From Xanthomonas sp. Leaf131 (lineage in GTDB: Bacteria > Pseudomonadota > Gammaproteobacteria > Xanthomonadales > Xanthomonadaceae), in NCBI RefSeq assembly GCF_001423495.1, contig NZ_LMOG01000007.1, positions 1 to 64,000 on the forward strand: 64,000 bases of DNA, given 5' to 3'. A model generated the notes under the pieces. That model was not told where the DNA came from and ran no database searches. It saw only the letters and a program-made list of their open reading frames with translations. Position 1 is the first letter of the stretch. Every line of letters starts with the position of its first letter. Below are positions 27,101-35,101 of the stretch, one piece after another. Both the position numbers and the translations under genes were made by a program.

Positions 27101-28012
27101 CAGGACATCGTCGCCTTACGCATGCAGCAGGACACAGCCACGCCTGCGCAACGCGAAGACGTCTGCAAGCGCCACACCGCCGCTGCGCAGGCACGGCCGC
27201 AATCGTCCGCGCTCGCGTATGCCGCCATCCGCTGCCAGACAGCCGTGCCGGCGCGCGATCAGGCGTTCCTCCTCGCGCAGACGCGCTGGCCCAACGACCC
27301 ATGGTTGCAACGCGCCGCTGCCGCTGTGCATGCCGAGCAGCTGCGCCTGCCCGAAGCACAGGCTTTGTACGAACAGGCCGCACGCGCGCCGGCCCTGACC
27401 GACGAGGTGGTGCCGATGCTGGTGCGGCTGCAGCGCTATCGCAATCTGGCGGTCGATCTGCCCGCCATGGCGCAGCGCTCGCCCTCGTTGGCCTCCACGT
27501 TGGCCCTGGAAAGCGGACAGGGCACCGAGAACACGCCGTATCAAAGCTTCCACGCACTGGCGCGTGGAGAGCTGGACGAGGCGGTGGCCGGCGCTGCCGC
27601 CGATGGCGAGCTGCAAGCGCGCTTGTTGCGCTTTGCGGCGGCCTCCGATGGCGCCAGTGCCGAACTCGTGCGACAGGCCCGCGCACTGCCGGCCACCGCC
27701 GGCCTGGACGCAGTCACTGCGCCAACGGCATGGGCGCTGGCAGCGCGCGAGGGCTGGGACGTGGCGCAAGAGCGAGCCTTGGTGCAGCAGTCCACCGGGG
27801 AGGACGCCGCCGGCATCGCGCGCTTCTTTGCGGCCGTGCAGGCCGGCAACACGCAGCAGCAGGCCGAGGCGGCATTGGGCAATGTGAGTCTGGTCGGGCG
27901 CGGCATGGCGTACTCCATGGCAGCGGTCTGGCTTGGCGCGCGTTGCCCGACCGTGTGGCGCAGTGGGGCCAAGCAATTGTTGTTCGCCAACGAGCGGCCG
28001 TATCTGGGATAG
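24200..28012 (+). CDS. Large membrane M48-family metallopeptidase
   Basis: A 1270-aa protein. Two N-terminal transmembrane segments (about 28-50 and 68-92) precede an M48/HtpX-like domain with the zinc motif HEFGH at residues 179-183 (AVLAHEFGHFAQRTM) and the EMEYQADLVAASL segment with the distal Glu/Asp. Another hydrophobic segment lies near 755-775 (VARVAVAAAIVVGVLWLGG), then a beta-rich region and an Ala-rich helical C-terminus resembling tetratricopeptide-type repeats. Typical HtpX proteins are ~290 aa, so ~900 residues here are extra. It is probably an inner-membrane quality-control protease. Confidence 0.85.
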   Translation: MESLYPQGPAVVPERLTAPSSKYRRNAWLAMLGLGGFIAVYLGLLVWFGWTAYRLVAGLLQGSGGEQAFWLWVVAAGAAFLAVFMAKALVFNKRAERDTRALELSPAEQPALFAFLHRLADEAGAPRPHKVYLSAQVNAGVFYDLSLLNLLLPSRKNLDIGLGLVNVLNLGEFKAVLAHEFGHFAQRTMAVGRWVYIAQQIAAHIVGKRDALDRVLATLSRIDLRVAWIGWGLSLIVWSIRSLVEIAFRGVVLAQRALSREMEYQADLVAASLTGSDALVHALHKLEAADDGWQRALRFAGREFAQDRPVKDLFAIQSRIIEHMRVVLNDPGHGVVPALPQQQAEQYRLFQNEIAQPSQMWATHPPSAAREENLKRRYIACPIDARPAMELLHDAQSLREQVSRGLLTGEVPAFVDTEVSLAQLEREFGALSLSRRYQGLYLGRSCTRDAGTLAALYADPLPSGDLVQALDALYAPDDGQAIEHLRERERQRATLQGLMDGGLRATGGVLTWKGTSLSRKQLPAVIAELDDELRVLRARVSGHDRRCRSVHLAAAETLAGGWPALLRGYLAVLHYTDHALADIEDAQLLYLQTFHSVIADGRVSAKELRKLVAACNQLQRALRAVYDQAAQLRLNAPLSAALGKQQWQQCLPDFRLAEADESNINPWMEAAKGWVQVTLETLRELRDASLEQLLAAEDAVAQQLRQGDLRPTTDAPAAAPGEYPVRLPGDERRRDLKQNLWQRFLAADGIFPSVARVAVAAAIVVGVLWLGGTLGQTEVAVYNGLQQTVTVSIDGQTASLAAGNRHVFQVPEQATHRIETRAADGSVIEAFDAPSGGHAGHFAYNVAGAALLLNWRASYGSAVEDTSRSVSSTRWEQTHAQDIFSEPPQQISGKGSQYRDVLTAVSGRPPHQLLGELTPARDLALMTAHARWDAPDAAYLEQWMERLREAAPTALPPLLVERLRRDPQDIVALRMQQDTATPAQREDVCKRHTAAAQARPQSSALAYAAIRCQTAVPARDQAFLLAQTRWPNDPWLQRAAAAVHAEQLRLPEAQALYEQAARAPALTDEVVPMLVRLQRYRNLAVDLPAMAQRSPSLASTLALESGQGTENTPYQSFHALARGELDEAVAGAAADGELQARLLRFAAASDGASAELVRQARALPATAGLDAVTAPTAWALAAREGWDVAQERALVQQSTGEDAAGIARFFAAVQAGNTQQQAEAALGNVSLVGRGMAYSMAAVWLGARCPTVWRSGAKQLLFANERPYLG

Positions 28013-28154
28013 GCGTGCGCAGGGTTGCTTGCATGGTTGCGGTCGGCCATGAACTGCTTGGAGATTGGCCAATTGCCGTTGCCCCCATCTGCACGGCATG
28101 TCAGCCAACCGCCGGCGCTATTCTCGCTAGTTCGACTGCCTGGGAGGGCATTGC

Positions 28155-29291
28155 ATGGCACGCCGTTGGTTGAAGAAAACGCTAGCGCTAGGCTTGATCT
28201 GTACAGCGTGCGGCTTGCACGCAATCGCTGCCGAGCCGGCGAAACCCGCCGCTGCAACCGTAGAGGATGGCATCCGTCATGTCAGCGCATTCGAGCTACC
28301 GGTCTCCGAATATCTGAGCCCGGCAGCACGTGCGCATGTGGCCGCCGAGGTCGCACGCGTCGATCCACTGGCCAAGGCCGACAACGCCACGCTGCTGACG
28401 CAATTGCCGACCATCCGCGCCGACACCGAGCGCTGGGCCGAAGGAGTGATCGCGCAGCTGCGCACGCGCTACGCGGTGGAGATCACACCCGAGACCTGGA
28501 GCGGCGTGCCGGTGTTGCGGGTAGAGCCACGCACACGCACGCCCGAGCAGGCAAAGCGTTTGCTGATCGAGCTGCATGGCGGCGGATTCGTGATGGGTAG
28601 CGCTGCCTCGTTCGGTCTGATGGAAGCCATCCCGATCGCGGCGATGACCGGCATGAGCGTGGTTGCGGTGGACTACCGGATGGGCCCGGAGCATCGCTTC
28701 CCGGCCGCCAGCGAAGATGTGGCGGCGGTGTATCGCGCCGCACTCAAGAGCTACGCACCGGCGCGCATCGGCATCTTCGGCTGCTCGGCCGGTGGTGTGC
28801 TCACCGGCGAGTCGCTGGCGTGGTTTGCCAAGGAACGCTTGCCGATGCCGGCAGCGGCCGGCATGTTCTGTGCCGCTGGCGATGCGCGCTATCGCGGCGA
28901 TTCGCGCGTGGTGGTCGCCGCAGTGAACGATGCCTTGTTGCCGGACAAGGCTGGTGCGCTGCCGATCATGGAAGACCTGTATTACGGCGAGAAGGTGGAC
29001 TTCCACGATCCGCTGGTGTCGCCGGTGTTCTCCGATGCGGTGCTGCGCCAGTTTCCACCCACCTTGTTTCTCACCGCCACGCGTGCAGCCGAGTTGAGCG
29101 CCACCGCGTATACGCATGCACGCCTGGTGGATCTGGGGCGCGAATCGGACTTGCACGTCTGGGACGGGCTGGGGCACGGCTTCCACCTCACCGACACGCT
29201 GCCGGAAAGCCAGCAGGCGCTGCGTGTCACTGCGCGCTTCTTCAGCAAGCATCTGGGCCTGCCACCGCCCCCGTTGGCCGCGCCACGCTAA
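28155..29291 (+). CDS. Secreted alpha/beta hydrolase, HSL-type esterase
   Basis: A 378-aa protein with signal peptide (MARRWLKKTLALGLICTACG, cleavage near AIAAE). Hormone-sensitive-lipase family motifs: oxyanion HGGGF (LLIELHGGGFVMG), YRMGPEHRFPA, nucleophile GCSAGG and catalytic His in GLGHGFHLTD. Likely hydrolyses short-chain esters or phenolic esters in the periplasm. Start ATG at 28155 follows GGGAGG. Confidence 0.9.
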   Translation: MARRWLKKTLALGLICTACGLHAIAAEPAKPAAATVEDGIRHVSAFELPVSEYLSPAARAHVAAEVARVDPLAKADNATLLTQLPTIRADTERWAEGVIAQLRTRYAVEITPETWSGVPVLRVEPRTRTPEQAKRLLIELHGGGFVMGSAASFGLMEAIPIAAMTGMSVVAVDYRMGPEHRFPAASEDVAAVYRAALKSYAPARIGIFGCSAGGVLTGESLAWFAKERLPMPAAAGMFCAAGDARYRGDSRVVVAAVNDALLPDKAGALPIMEDLYYGEKVDFHDPLVSPVFSDAVLRQFPPTLFLTATRAAELSATAYTHARLVDLGRESDLHVWDGLGHGFHLTDTLPESQQALRVTARFFSKHLGLPPPPLAAPR

Positions 29292-29351
29292 CGCCACGCT
29301 GACATCGGCTAGGCACCGTGCTTACATCTTCTCGCCTAGCTTGAGACAGAC

Positions 29352-29373
29352 CGGTACTGCACTTGCAGTACCG
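29352..29373. promoter_or_regulatory. Perfect palindrome in the leader of the host-attachment gene
   Basis: CGGTACTGCA (29352-29361) and TGCAGTACCG (29364-29373) are separated by CT, 23 nt before the ATG at 29396. Its symmetry suits an operator or leader hairpin; it lacks a U-tract, so a terminator is less likely. Confidence 0.4.
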
Positions 29374-29395
29374 ACATTGATCTAGGAGAAATCGG

Positions 29396-29794
29396 ATGAG
29401 TCTGCAAATTCCTCAGGGTGCACTGGTGGTCGTGGCCGATGGCGGCGAAGCGCGTTGGTTCACCAACACCGGTAACGAAGCCAAGGTGGTGCTGCGTCAA
29501 CACGCGCGCACCGATGTGCAGAACGTCGACGACGATGGCCCCGCCGGCAAGGCGCCGCAGGACCTGACCAACGCAGACCTGGACGAAATGACCTTCGCCA
29601 AGCAGTTGTCGCATGCCTTGAACGATGGCGCGCTGAAGCACGAATACACGCATCTGGTACTGGTGGCCGATCCGACCACGCTGGGCCGCGTGCGTCCGTT
29701 GCTGCACAAGGAAACCCAGCAGCGTCTGGTAGGCGATCTGGCCAAGGACCTGACCAATCTGCCGCTGGAAGACATCCAGCGCGCGTTGTCCTGA
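29396..29794 (+). CDS. Host-attachment / baeRF12-type family protein
   Basis: A 132-aa soluble protein. IPQGALVVVADGGEARWFTN at the start and the C-terminal KEYTHLVLVADPTTLGRVRP-like segment (YTHLVLVADPTTLGRVRPLL, LVGDLAKDLTNLPL) match the protein family named for Agrobacterium host attachment, related to archaeo-eukaryotic release factor domains. The biochemical role is unknown; a translation-related function has been proposed for the wider clan. AGGAGA lies 7 nt before the ATG. Confidence 0.85.
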   Translation: MSLQIPQGALVVVADGGEARWFTNTGNEAKVVLRQHARTDVQNVDDDGPAGKAPQDLTNADLDEMTFAKQLSHALNDGALKHEYTHLVLVADPTTLGRVRPLLHKETQQRLVGDLAKDLTNLPLEDIQRALS

Positions 29795-29812
29795 CCGCGG
29801 AGTACATGCGCA

Positions 29813-30157
29813 ATGGGGTTTGTTCGCGAGTACGCCACGCAGGCGCCGGAGCGTAGCGAGGTGGATGCACAGGCCGGGCTGCAGGTGCTCGAGTTCGGCA
29901 CCGAGTGGTGCGGTCACTGCATCGCTGCGCAGCCGCTGCTGCAAAAGCTGTTGGGCGGTTTCGAGGCAGTCGACTACCGCAAGTTCGAAGATGGAAAAGG
30001 GCGGCCGCTTGGCCGCTCTTTTCGCGTGAAGTTATGGCCAACCATTGTCCTGCTGCGCGATGGCGAAGAACTCGCGCGCGCCGTGCGCCCGCAAACACGC
30101 GAGGATCTGCAGCCGTTGTTGGCAGTGCTGGGTGAGCCCGCGATTCAAAGCGGCTAA
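29813..30157 (+). CDS. Thioredoxin-like protein (CGHC)
   Basis: A 114-aa cytoplasmic thioredoxin-fold protein with the active site WCGHC (VLEFGTEWCGHCIAAQP) and the cis-proline region VKLWPTIVLLRDGEE. The CGHC pair resembles protein disulfide isomerases rather than thioredoxin (CGPC), which suggests a less reducing potential. It starts 18 nt after the host-attachment gene and is probably co-transcribed with it. Confidence 0.85.
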   Translation: MGFVREYATQAPERSEVDAQAGLQVLEFGTEWCGHCIAAQPLLQKLLGGFEAVDYRKFEDGKGRPLGRSFRVKLWPTIVLLRDGEELARAVRPQTREDLQPLLAVLGEPAIQSG

Positions 30158-30670
30158 CACAACGGCCGCGCTCATTGTCAGGTGAGCGAGGCCGCTGCTT
30201 GGTGCGGCATGTGCCATGCGTACAGTCGCGTTCCTCCACGTTCCTCCGCGTTGCCCGCACGCACTTGACGACTGCTCGCCAGGTTTTGTTAACCACTCTT
30301 GGACGCGCACCGGACGTGAGCGATCGAGCGCAGTGACGCGCACGTGTTCTGCTCGGAACCCGAATGACGCATCTGCTGCATGCGCCAAAACACCTTGAAA
30401 ACAAGGTGTTTTGATAAAGCTGCGCCCTCGCGTCTGCAGCAATCTGCACGCTGTAGTAACATAGCGGCCTGATCAAGTCCTGGGCGATTGCCCACCCCTT
30501 GGTCGTCTGTCCCGCAGCGTCGCTGAATCTTCGCGGCCGTCCGGGAATGTCTCCGGTGTCATCCCCTGCATGTGCGGTTGCCATGCGCGCGATGTGCCGT
30601 GTCCTGTGCGTTGCCAGGGCGAGCGGGCAGCGATGGCCTGCTTCTGTAAAGCACCCTGGAGACCCTGCAC
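30158..30670. other. Intergenic stretch before proP
   Basis: About 510 bp with no convincing gene. It holds the hairpin at 30386-30413 and should contain the transporter promoter; no clear -35/-10 pair was seen. Confidence 0.5.
30386..30413. terminator. Bidirectional-type terminator hairpin
   Basis: CAAAACACCTTG (30386-30397) pairs perfectly with CAAGGTGTTTTG (30402-30413) around an AAAA loop. A-rich and T-rich stem ends give a U-tract in both directions. It lies 229 nt after the thioredoxin-like gene. Confidence 0.65.
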
Positions 30671-32161
30671 ATGCACGACACGCGCGCGATTGCCTCGCAC
30701 TTCGGTTGGTTCAAGCGCCGCCGCCAACTGCAACTGGACGACGTCACCGTGGTCGATCGCCCGATGCTGCGCAAGGCCGTTGGCGCTGCCGCACTGGGCA
30801 ATGCGATGGAGTGGTTCGACTTCGGCGTGTACGGCTATCTGGCGGTGACCTTGGGGCAGGTGTTCTTCCCCGCGAGCAATCCTACCGCGCAGTTGATTGC
30901 GACCTTTGCCACGTTCACCGTCGCATTTTTGGTGCGGCCGATCGGCGGGATGGTGTTCGGACCGCTCGGCGACCGGTATGGGCGGCAGAAAGTGCTGGCG
31001 GCCACCATGATCCTGATGGCGTTAGGTACCTTCAGCATCGGCTTGATCCCGTCCCATGCAACCATCGGCGTGTGGGCGCCGGTGTTGCTGCTGTTGGCGC
31101 GGCTGCTGCAAGGCTTTTCCACCGGCGGCGAATACGGCGGGGCAGCGACCTTCATCGCCGAATATGCCACCGACCGCAATCGCGGCCTGATGGGCAGCTG
31201 GCTGGAATTCGGCACGCTGGGCGGGTACATCGCCGGGGCGGCCACGGTGACCGCATTGCACATGGCCTTGAGCCAGGCGCAGATGCTCGAGTGGGGCTGG
31301 CGCATTCCGTTTCTGGTCGCCGGCCCGTTGGGTTTGCTGGGCCTGTACATGCGTATGAAACTGGAAGAAACCCCGGCGTTTCGCGCCTATACCGAACAAT
31401 CCGAACAACGCGAACACCAGAGCGCACGTCAGGGCTTGCTCACGCTGCTGCGCCTGCATTGGCCGCAGTTGCTCAAGTGCGTTGGGCTGGTGCTGGTATT
31501 CAACGTCACCGACTACATGCTGCTGACCTACATGCCCAGCTACCTCAGCGTCACCATGGGGTATGCCGAGAGCAAGGGCTTGTTGCTGATCATTCTGGTC
31601 ATGCTGGTGATGATGCCGCTCAACATCGTCGGCGGCCTGTTCAGCGACAAGCTGGGCCGCCGCCCGATGATCATCGGTGCGTGCATTGCCTTGTTCGTGT
31701 TGGCGATCCCGTGCCTGTTGCTGGTGGGCAGCGGTCACGACGGGCTGATCTTTACCGGGCTGATGCTGCTCGGCCTGGCCTTGGTGTGCTTCACCAGTTC
31801 GATGCCCTCTACGCTGCCGGCGCTGTTCTACACACCGGTGCGCTACAGCGCGCTGTCGATCGGCTTCAACGTCTCGGTGTCGTTGTTCGGCGGCACCACG
31901 CCATTGGTCACTGCCTGGCTGGTGGAGCGCACCGGCGACCCGCTGGTGCCAGCGTATTACCTGATGGGCGCGGCCGCGATCGGGTTGGTGACCATGTTGT
32001 TCGTGCGCGAAACCGCCGGCTTGCCGTTGCGGGGCTCACCGCCCGCCGTGGCCACCGATGCAGAAGCACGCGCGTTATTGCATGCCGATAGCCCGGTGAC
32101 CGTGGATGCACAGCTACCGATTCGCGCTGCGCCTTCCATAAGCCAGCCGCGCACGGCGTAA
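30671..32161 (+). CDS. proP: MFS metabolite:H+ symporter, ProP-like
   Basis: A 496-aa protein with 12 predicted transmembrane helices. MHS-family signatures: AALGNAMEWFDFGVYGYLA in helix 1, GPLGDRYGRQKVLA between helices 2 and 3, RLLQGFSTGGEYGGAATF, and GGLFSDKLGRRPMIIG in the second half. This fits the ProP-type proline/glycine betaine transporters that respond to osmotic stress. The C-terminal coiled coil of E. coli ProP is absent (the tail is Pro/Ala-rich), so the osmosensing role is uncertain and other organic acids are possible substrates. Confidence 0.85.
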   Translation: MHDTRAIASHFGWFKRRRQLQLDDVTVVDRPMLRKAVGAAALGNAMEWFDFGVYGYLAVTLGQVFFPASNPTAQLIATFATFTVAFLVRPIGGMVFGPLGDRYGRQKVLAATMILMALGTFSIGLIPSHATIGVWAPVLLLLARLLQGFSTGGEYGGAATFIAEYATDRNRGLMGSWLEFGTLGGYIAGAATVTALHMALSQAQMLEWGWRIPFLVAGPLGLLGLYMRMKLEETPAFRAYTEQSEQREHQSARQGLLTLLRLHWPQLLKCVGLVLVFNVTDYMLLTYMPSYLSVTMGYAESKGLLLIILVMLVMMPLNIVGGLFSDKLGRRPMIIGACIALFVLAIPCLLLVGSGHDGLIFTGLMLLGLALVCFTSSMPSTLPALFYTPVRYSALSIGFNVSVSLFGGTTPLVTAWLVERTGDPLVPAYYLMGAAAIGLVTMLFVRETAGLPLRGSPPAVATDAEARALLHADSPVTVDAQLPIRAAPSISQPRTA

Positions 32162-32198
32162 GCGGGCTCAGCGCTGTGCGCAGATGCGCTGAGCCCGC
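32162..32198. terminator. Hairpin between convergent genes
   Basis: GCGGGCTCAGCGC (32162-32174) pairs perfectly with GCGCTGAGCCCGC (32186-32198), 11-nt loop, directly after the transporter stop. No U-tract is present. Confidence 0.5.
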
Positions 32199-32223
32199 AT
32201 CTGCTCTCAATGCACGTCCGTTC

Positions 32224-32673
32224 TCAATGTAAGTTTGGCGAAAGCATGTCGGCCGAGGGCATGCCTTCGCCGGTTTCCACATAGCGTTTGAGGCTGCTGC
32301 CCAGGAAAAAGCGCCAGCCGCGCGCGCAGGCCTCTTTGCACGGCGATTCGCGGTAACCGGACTGGACAAATTCCAGTTGCGTGCCCTGGCTGGTGGAATG
32401 CAGCTCAAAGCGCATCACCGTGCCTTTCCATGCATCCGAGTCGAGCATGTTGGAATCGTGGCAACGCCAGCACACCAGGCGATGGTCGGCGCCGTCGTCG
32501 ATGCTCAGTTCCACCCGCCAGCCCTGACGGCTCCAGTCCAGCCGCACCCGGTCGTTGGTCAGGCTCACTTCGCGCGTCCACCAGCGGGCCAGCTGCATTG
32601 GCTCGGACAGCGCAGCGGAAACCACTTCCGGCGCGGCGGCAATGACGATGCTGTGGCGGATCTCACGATTCAT
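32224..32673 (-). CDS. SRPBCC (AHSA1-type) domain protein
   Basis: A 149-aa protein: EIRHSIVIAAAPEVVSAALS, LARWWTREVSL, DSDAWKGTVMRFEL, ARGWRFFLGSSLKRYVETGE. This is the START-like helix-grip fold of the AHSA1/polyketide-cyclase group, which binds hydrophobic ligands; ligand unknown. The start MNREIRH at 32673 opens the first strand. It is divergent from the EcsC gene. Confidence 0.8.
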   Translation of the reverse strand: MNREIRHSIVIAAAPEVVSAALSEPMQLARWWTREVSLTNDRVRLDWSRQGWRVELSIDDGADHRLVCWRCHDSNMLDSDAWKGTVMRFELHSTSQGTQLEFVQSGYRESPCKEACARGWRFFLGSSLKRYVETGEGMPSADMLSPNLH

Positions 32674-32820
32674 CTGGCGGGCATTCGCTGCGTAGATCCC
32701 GATGATCGCGCATTTTGGCAACCAATTGCAGGATTGTCTTGGTACTGCACAGTTCGCTCGTCCAACGCTCACATGGCGCTGGGTACCATCGGGGCAGGCC
32801 CCTAACGACGAAGACCTGGC

Positions 32821-33639
32821 ATGACGACGCTTCCGATACCGGTGATGGACGTTGCTGCGCAACGCGATCTGGCCACCGCCCACGCGCTGTTGGAAAACCC
32901 CGGTGTGGCCGCGCAATTGGCCAATGCACTAGGCGCGCCGATCGAGAGTCTGATCACCAAGCGCCTGCCGAAAATGCTGACCCGCAGCATCGATGGTGTC
33001 ACCCGCCGCGCATTGCAGGTAGCGATGAAATCGGCATTGCTGACGCTACGCGGTCAAGCCGATACGCAGCAGCCCGCATCCACCACGCGGCACACCATGG
33101 CGGTGGCTGTTGCCGGCGGTGCAGGTGGGTTTTTCGGGCTGCCTGGTCTGCTGGTGGAGCTGCCGGTGACCACCACGGTGATGCTGCGCTCCATCGCCGA
33201 TATCGCACGCTCCGAAGGCGAATCGCTGCACGATCCGGAAACTGCGCTGGCCTGTCTGGAAGTCCTGGCGCATGGCGGACGCAGTGTCAGCGATGACGGT
33301 GCGGAGTCTGGCTATTTCGCCGTGCGCGCGGCAATGGCGCAGCAACTCAGCGCCGCCGCGCATTACGTGGCCGCACATGGCTTCGCCAGCAAGGGTGCGC
33401 CTGCGTTGGTGTCGTTGGTGTCGCGCGTTGCGGCCAAGTTCTCGGTCAACGTGGGCGAAAAACTTGCGGTGCAGGCCGTGCCGCTGGTGGGTGCAGTGAG
33501 TGGCGCAACGCTCAATACCGTGTTCATGCGCCACTTCCAGGCGATGGCGCGCGGGCATTTCATCGTTCGCCGGCTGGAGCGGCGCTTTGGAGAAGAGGCC
33601 GTGCGGCGTGCGTATGACGCATTGCCTGCACCGCGCTGA
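32821..33639 (+). CDS. EcsC-family protein
   Basis: A 272-aa protein. The N-terminal amphipathic helices (PIESLITKRLPKMLTRSIDG) precede a Gly/Ala-rich hydrophobic segment (AVAVAGGAGGFFGLPGLLVE) and the DIARSEGESL, DPETALACLEVLA pattern of EcsC proteins. EcsC of Bacillus is encoded with the EcsAB ABC transporter, but no transporter is present here and its function is unknown. Confidence 0.8.
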   Translation: MTTLPIPVMDVAAQRDLATAHALLENPGVAAQLANALGAPIESLITKRLPKMLTRSIDGVTRRALQVAMKSALLTLRGQADTQQPASTTRHTMAVAVAGGAGGFFGLPGLLVELPVTTTVMLRSIADIARSEGESLHDPETALACLEVLAHGGRSVSDDGAESGYFAVRAAMAQQLSAAAHYVAAHGFASKGAPALVSLVSRVAAKFSVNVGEKLAVQAVPLVGAVSGATLNTVFMRHFQAMARGHFIVRRLERRFGEEAVRRAYDALPAPR

Positions 33640-33723
33640 GATTCAGATAGCACCTCATAGGACGCCCGCGCGGCATGCATTGCTCGCAACTACGCACACC
33701 GACCATCTCCATTGGTCCTTGCC

Positions 33724-33811
33724 CGCCCACCGTCGCGGGACCTTACGCGGCATGGATGCCGCGTAAGAGCCTACACGGACGTACTTGCGGCGTGTCCCGC
33801 GATGGTGGGCG
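33724..33811. repeat. Intergenic palindrome, subtype A (copy 1)
   Basis: Arms of 17 bp (CGCCCACCGTCGCGGGA / TCCCGCGATGGTGGGCG, one mismatch) enclose an inner hairpin TTACGCGGCAT-GG-ATGCCGCGTAA at 33743-33766 and the shared core GAGCCTACANGGACGTACTT. Confidence 0.8.
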
Positions 33812-33918
33812 CCGCTCTGCAACCGACGCATCCACACCGTTCGATTTGCCTCTCAAGGCAACCGAGAGCTCAAGCTTCAGCGTCGTTTGGATGTTTCAAA
33901 GCCGCGTTGGTCGAGGGC

Positions 33919-34021
33919 GCGATGCGCTCACCGCTTGCGGGACACGCCGCAAGTACGTCCATGTAGGCTCGGTGGCGGCATCCATGCCGCCACACGGTCC
34001 CGCAATCGGTGAGCGCATCGC
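33919..34021. repeat. Intergenic palindrome, subtype B (copy 2, inverted)
   Basis: Arms of 25 bp with one mismatch begin GCGATGCGCTCACCG at 33919 and mirror at 33997-34021. The inner hairpin at 33972-33993 is GTGGCGGCAT-CC-ATGCCGCCAC, different from subtype A, but the core (GCCGCAAGTACGTCCATGTA) is the same, here in reverse orientation. The gap 33640-34236 holds only this copy and copy 1. Confidence 0.8.
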
Positions 34022-34236
34022 ACCTGCTCATTTGGCTGTGTGCTGATGGTAATTACAACGCCGGCTGCGTCCACCTGGCGGTGGGCGTAGAAGTTCTTTG
34101 TTGGCCGCGCCAGGTCTTGCGTTGCTCCGTCGGTCATTTCCGCTATCTGCGAGGTGATCGCTTGCAAGCAGAGCTTTGGATGCACGATGTCACTGCGACA
34201 CGTCACAATCACTTTCGCCTATGTCGGACCTCGTCC

Positions 34237-34875
34237 ATGAGCAAACCTTTTTCGCCGGCTTCCGCGCGCAACCGTGACCCGATTCTTGCGGTATTGCAGC
34301 GTCACTTTGCCGACCGCCGCCATGTATTGGAGATCGGTGCAGGCACCGGGCAGCACGCGGTGCATTTTGCGGCGGCGATGCCGTGGCTGCGTTGGCAGGC
34401 GAGCGATCATCCCGATCATCTACCGGGCATGACGCAATGGCTGGACGAGGCCGCACTGCCGAATACGCCGCCGCCGATTCCGTTGCAGGCGGTATTGACG
34501 CCCACGCCGAGTCTGGCACCGGCACCGCCGTTGCCGATTGTGCAGGCGGGAGAGGCGGCTGGTTTTGATGCGGTGTATAGCGCCAATACCTTGCACATCA
34601 TGGGCTGGCCGCAGGTGCAGGCCTTGTTTGCGGGATTGCCTGCGGTGATGGCGCCGCAGGCGGTGCTGGTGGTCTACGGGCCGTTCAATCGCGATGGGCA
34701 CTTCACCAGCGAGAGCAATCGCGCATTCGATGCGATGTTGCGCGAGCGCGATGCCGCCTCGGGGATTCGCGATGCAGAGGCGGTGGATGCGCTGGCGGCT
34801 TCGGTTGGATTGCAGTTGATCGACGATGTGGCGTTGCCGGCAAATAATGTATGTCGGGTGTGGCGGCGAGCGTAA
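34237..34875 (+). CDS. DUF938 SAM-dependent methyltransferase
   Basis: A 212-aa class I methyltransferase. SAM site HVLEIGAGTGQHAVHFAAAM, acidic motif QASDHPDH, AVYSANTLHIMGW and LVVYGPFNRDGHFTSESNRA match the DUF938 family. The substrate is unknown. Start MSKPFSPASARNRDPI fits the family N-terminus (the conserved S-AxxRN-xPI). Confidence 0.85.
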   Translation: MSKPFSPASARNRDPILAVLQRHFADRRHVLEIGAGTGQHAVHFAAAMPWLRWQASDHPDHLPGMTQWLDEAALPNTPPPIPLQAVLTPTPSLAPAPPLPIVQAGEAAGFDAVYSANTLHIMGWPQVQALFAGLPAVMAPQAVLVVYGPFNRDGHFTSESNRAFDAMLRERDAASGIRDAEAVDALAASVGLQLIDDVALPANNVCRVWRRA

Positions 34876-34921
34876 GTCGGTTGCTTTACTAAAACCATGC
34901 ACACCGACATTCCCGACTGGT

Positions 34922-35023
34922 CCTTGCCCGCCCACCGTCGCGGGACCTTACGCGGCATGGATGCCGCGTAAGAGCCTACAAGGACGTACTTGCGGCGTGT
35001 CCCGCGAGGGTGGGCGGGCAAGG
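34922..35023. repeat. Intergenic palindrome, subtype A (copy 3)
   Basis: Arms of 24 bp (CCTTGCCCGCCCACCGTCGC... mirrored at 35000-35023) with one mismatch. Same orientation as copy 1, with the inner TTACGCGGCAT hairpin and core. It sits between the convergent DUF938 gene and the MoxR-cluster 3' end. Confidence 0.8.
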
Positions 35024-35101
35024 GCCCTGCAACACCCAAAATTTCGAGCCGTGAAAGCGGCATCGCACCCATGCGCTGATGCGGGTTGGCGCGGCAGCAA
35101 C

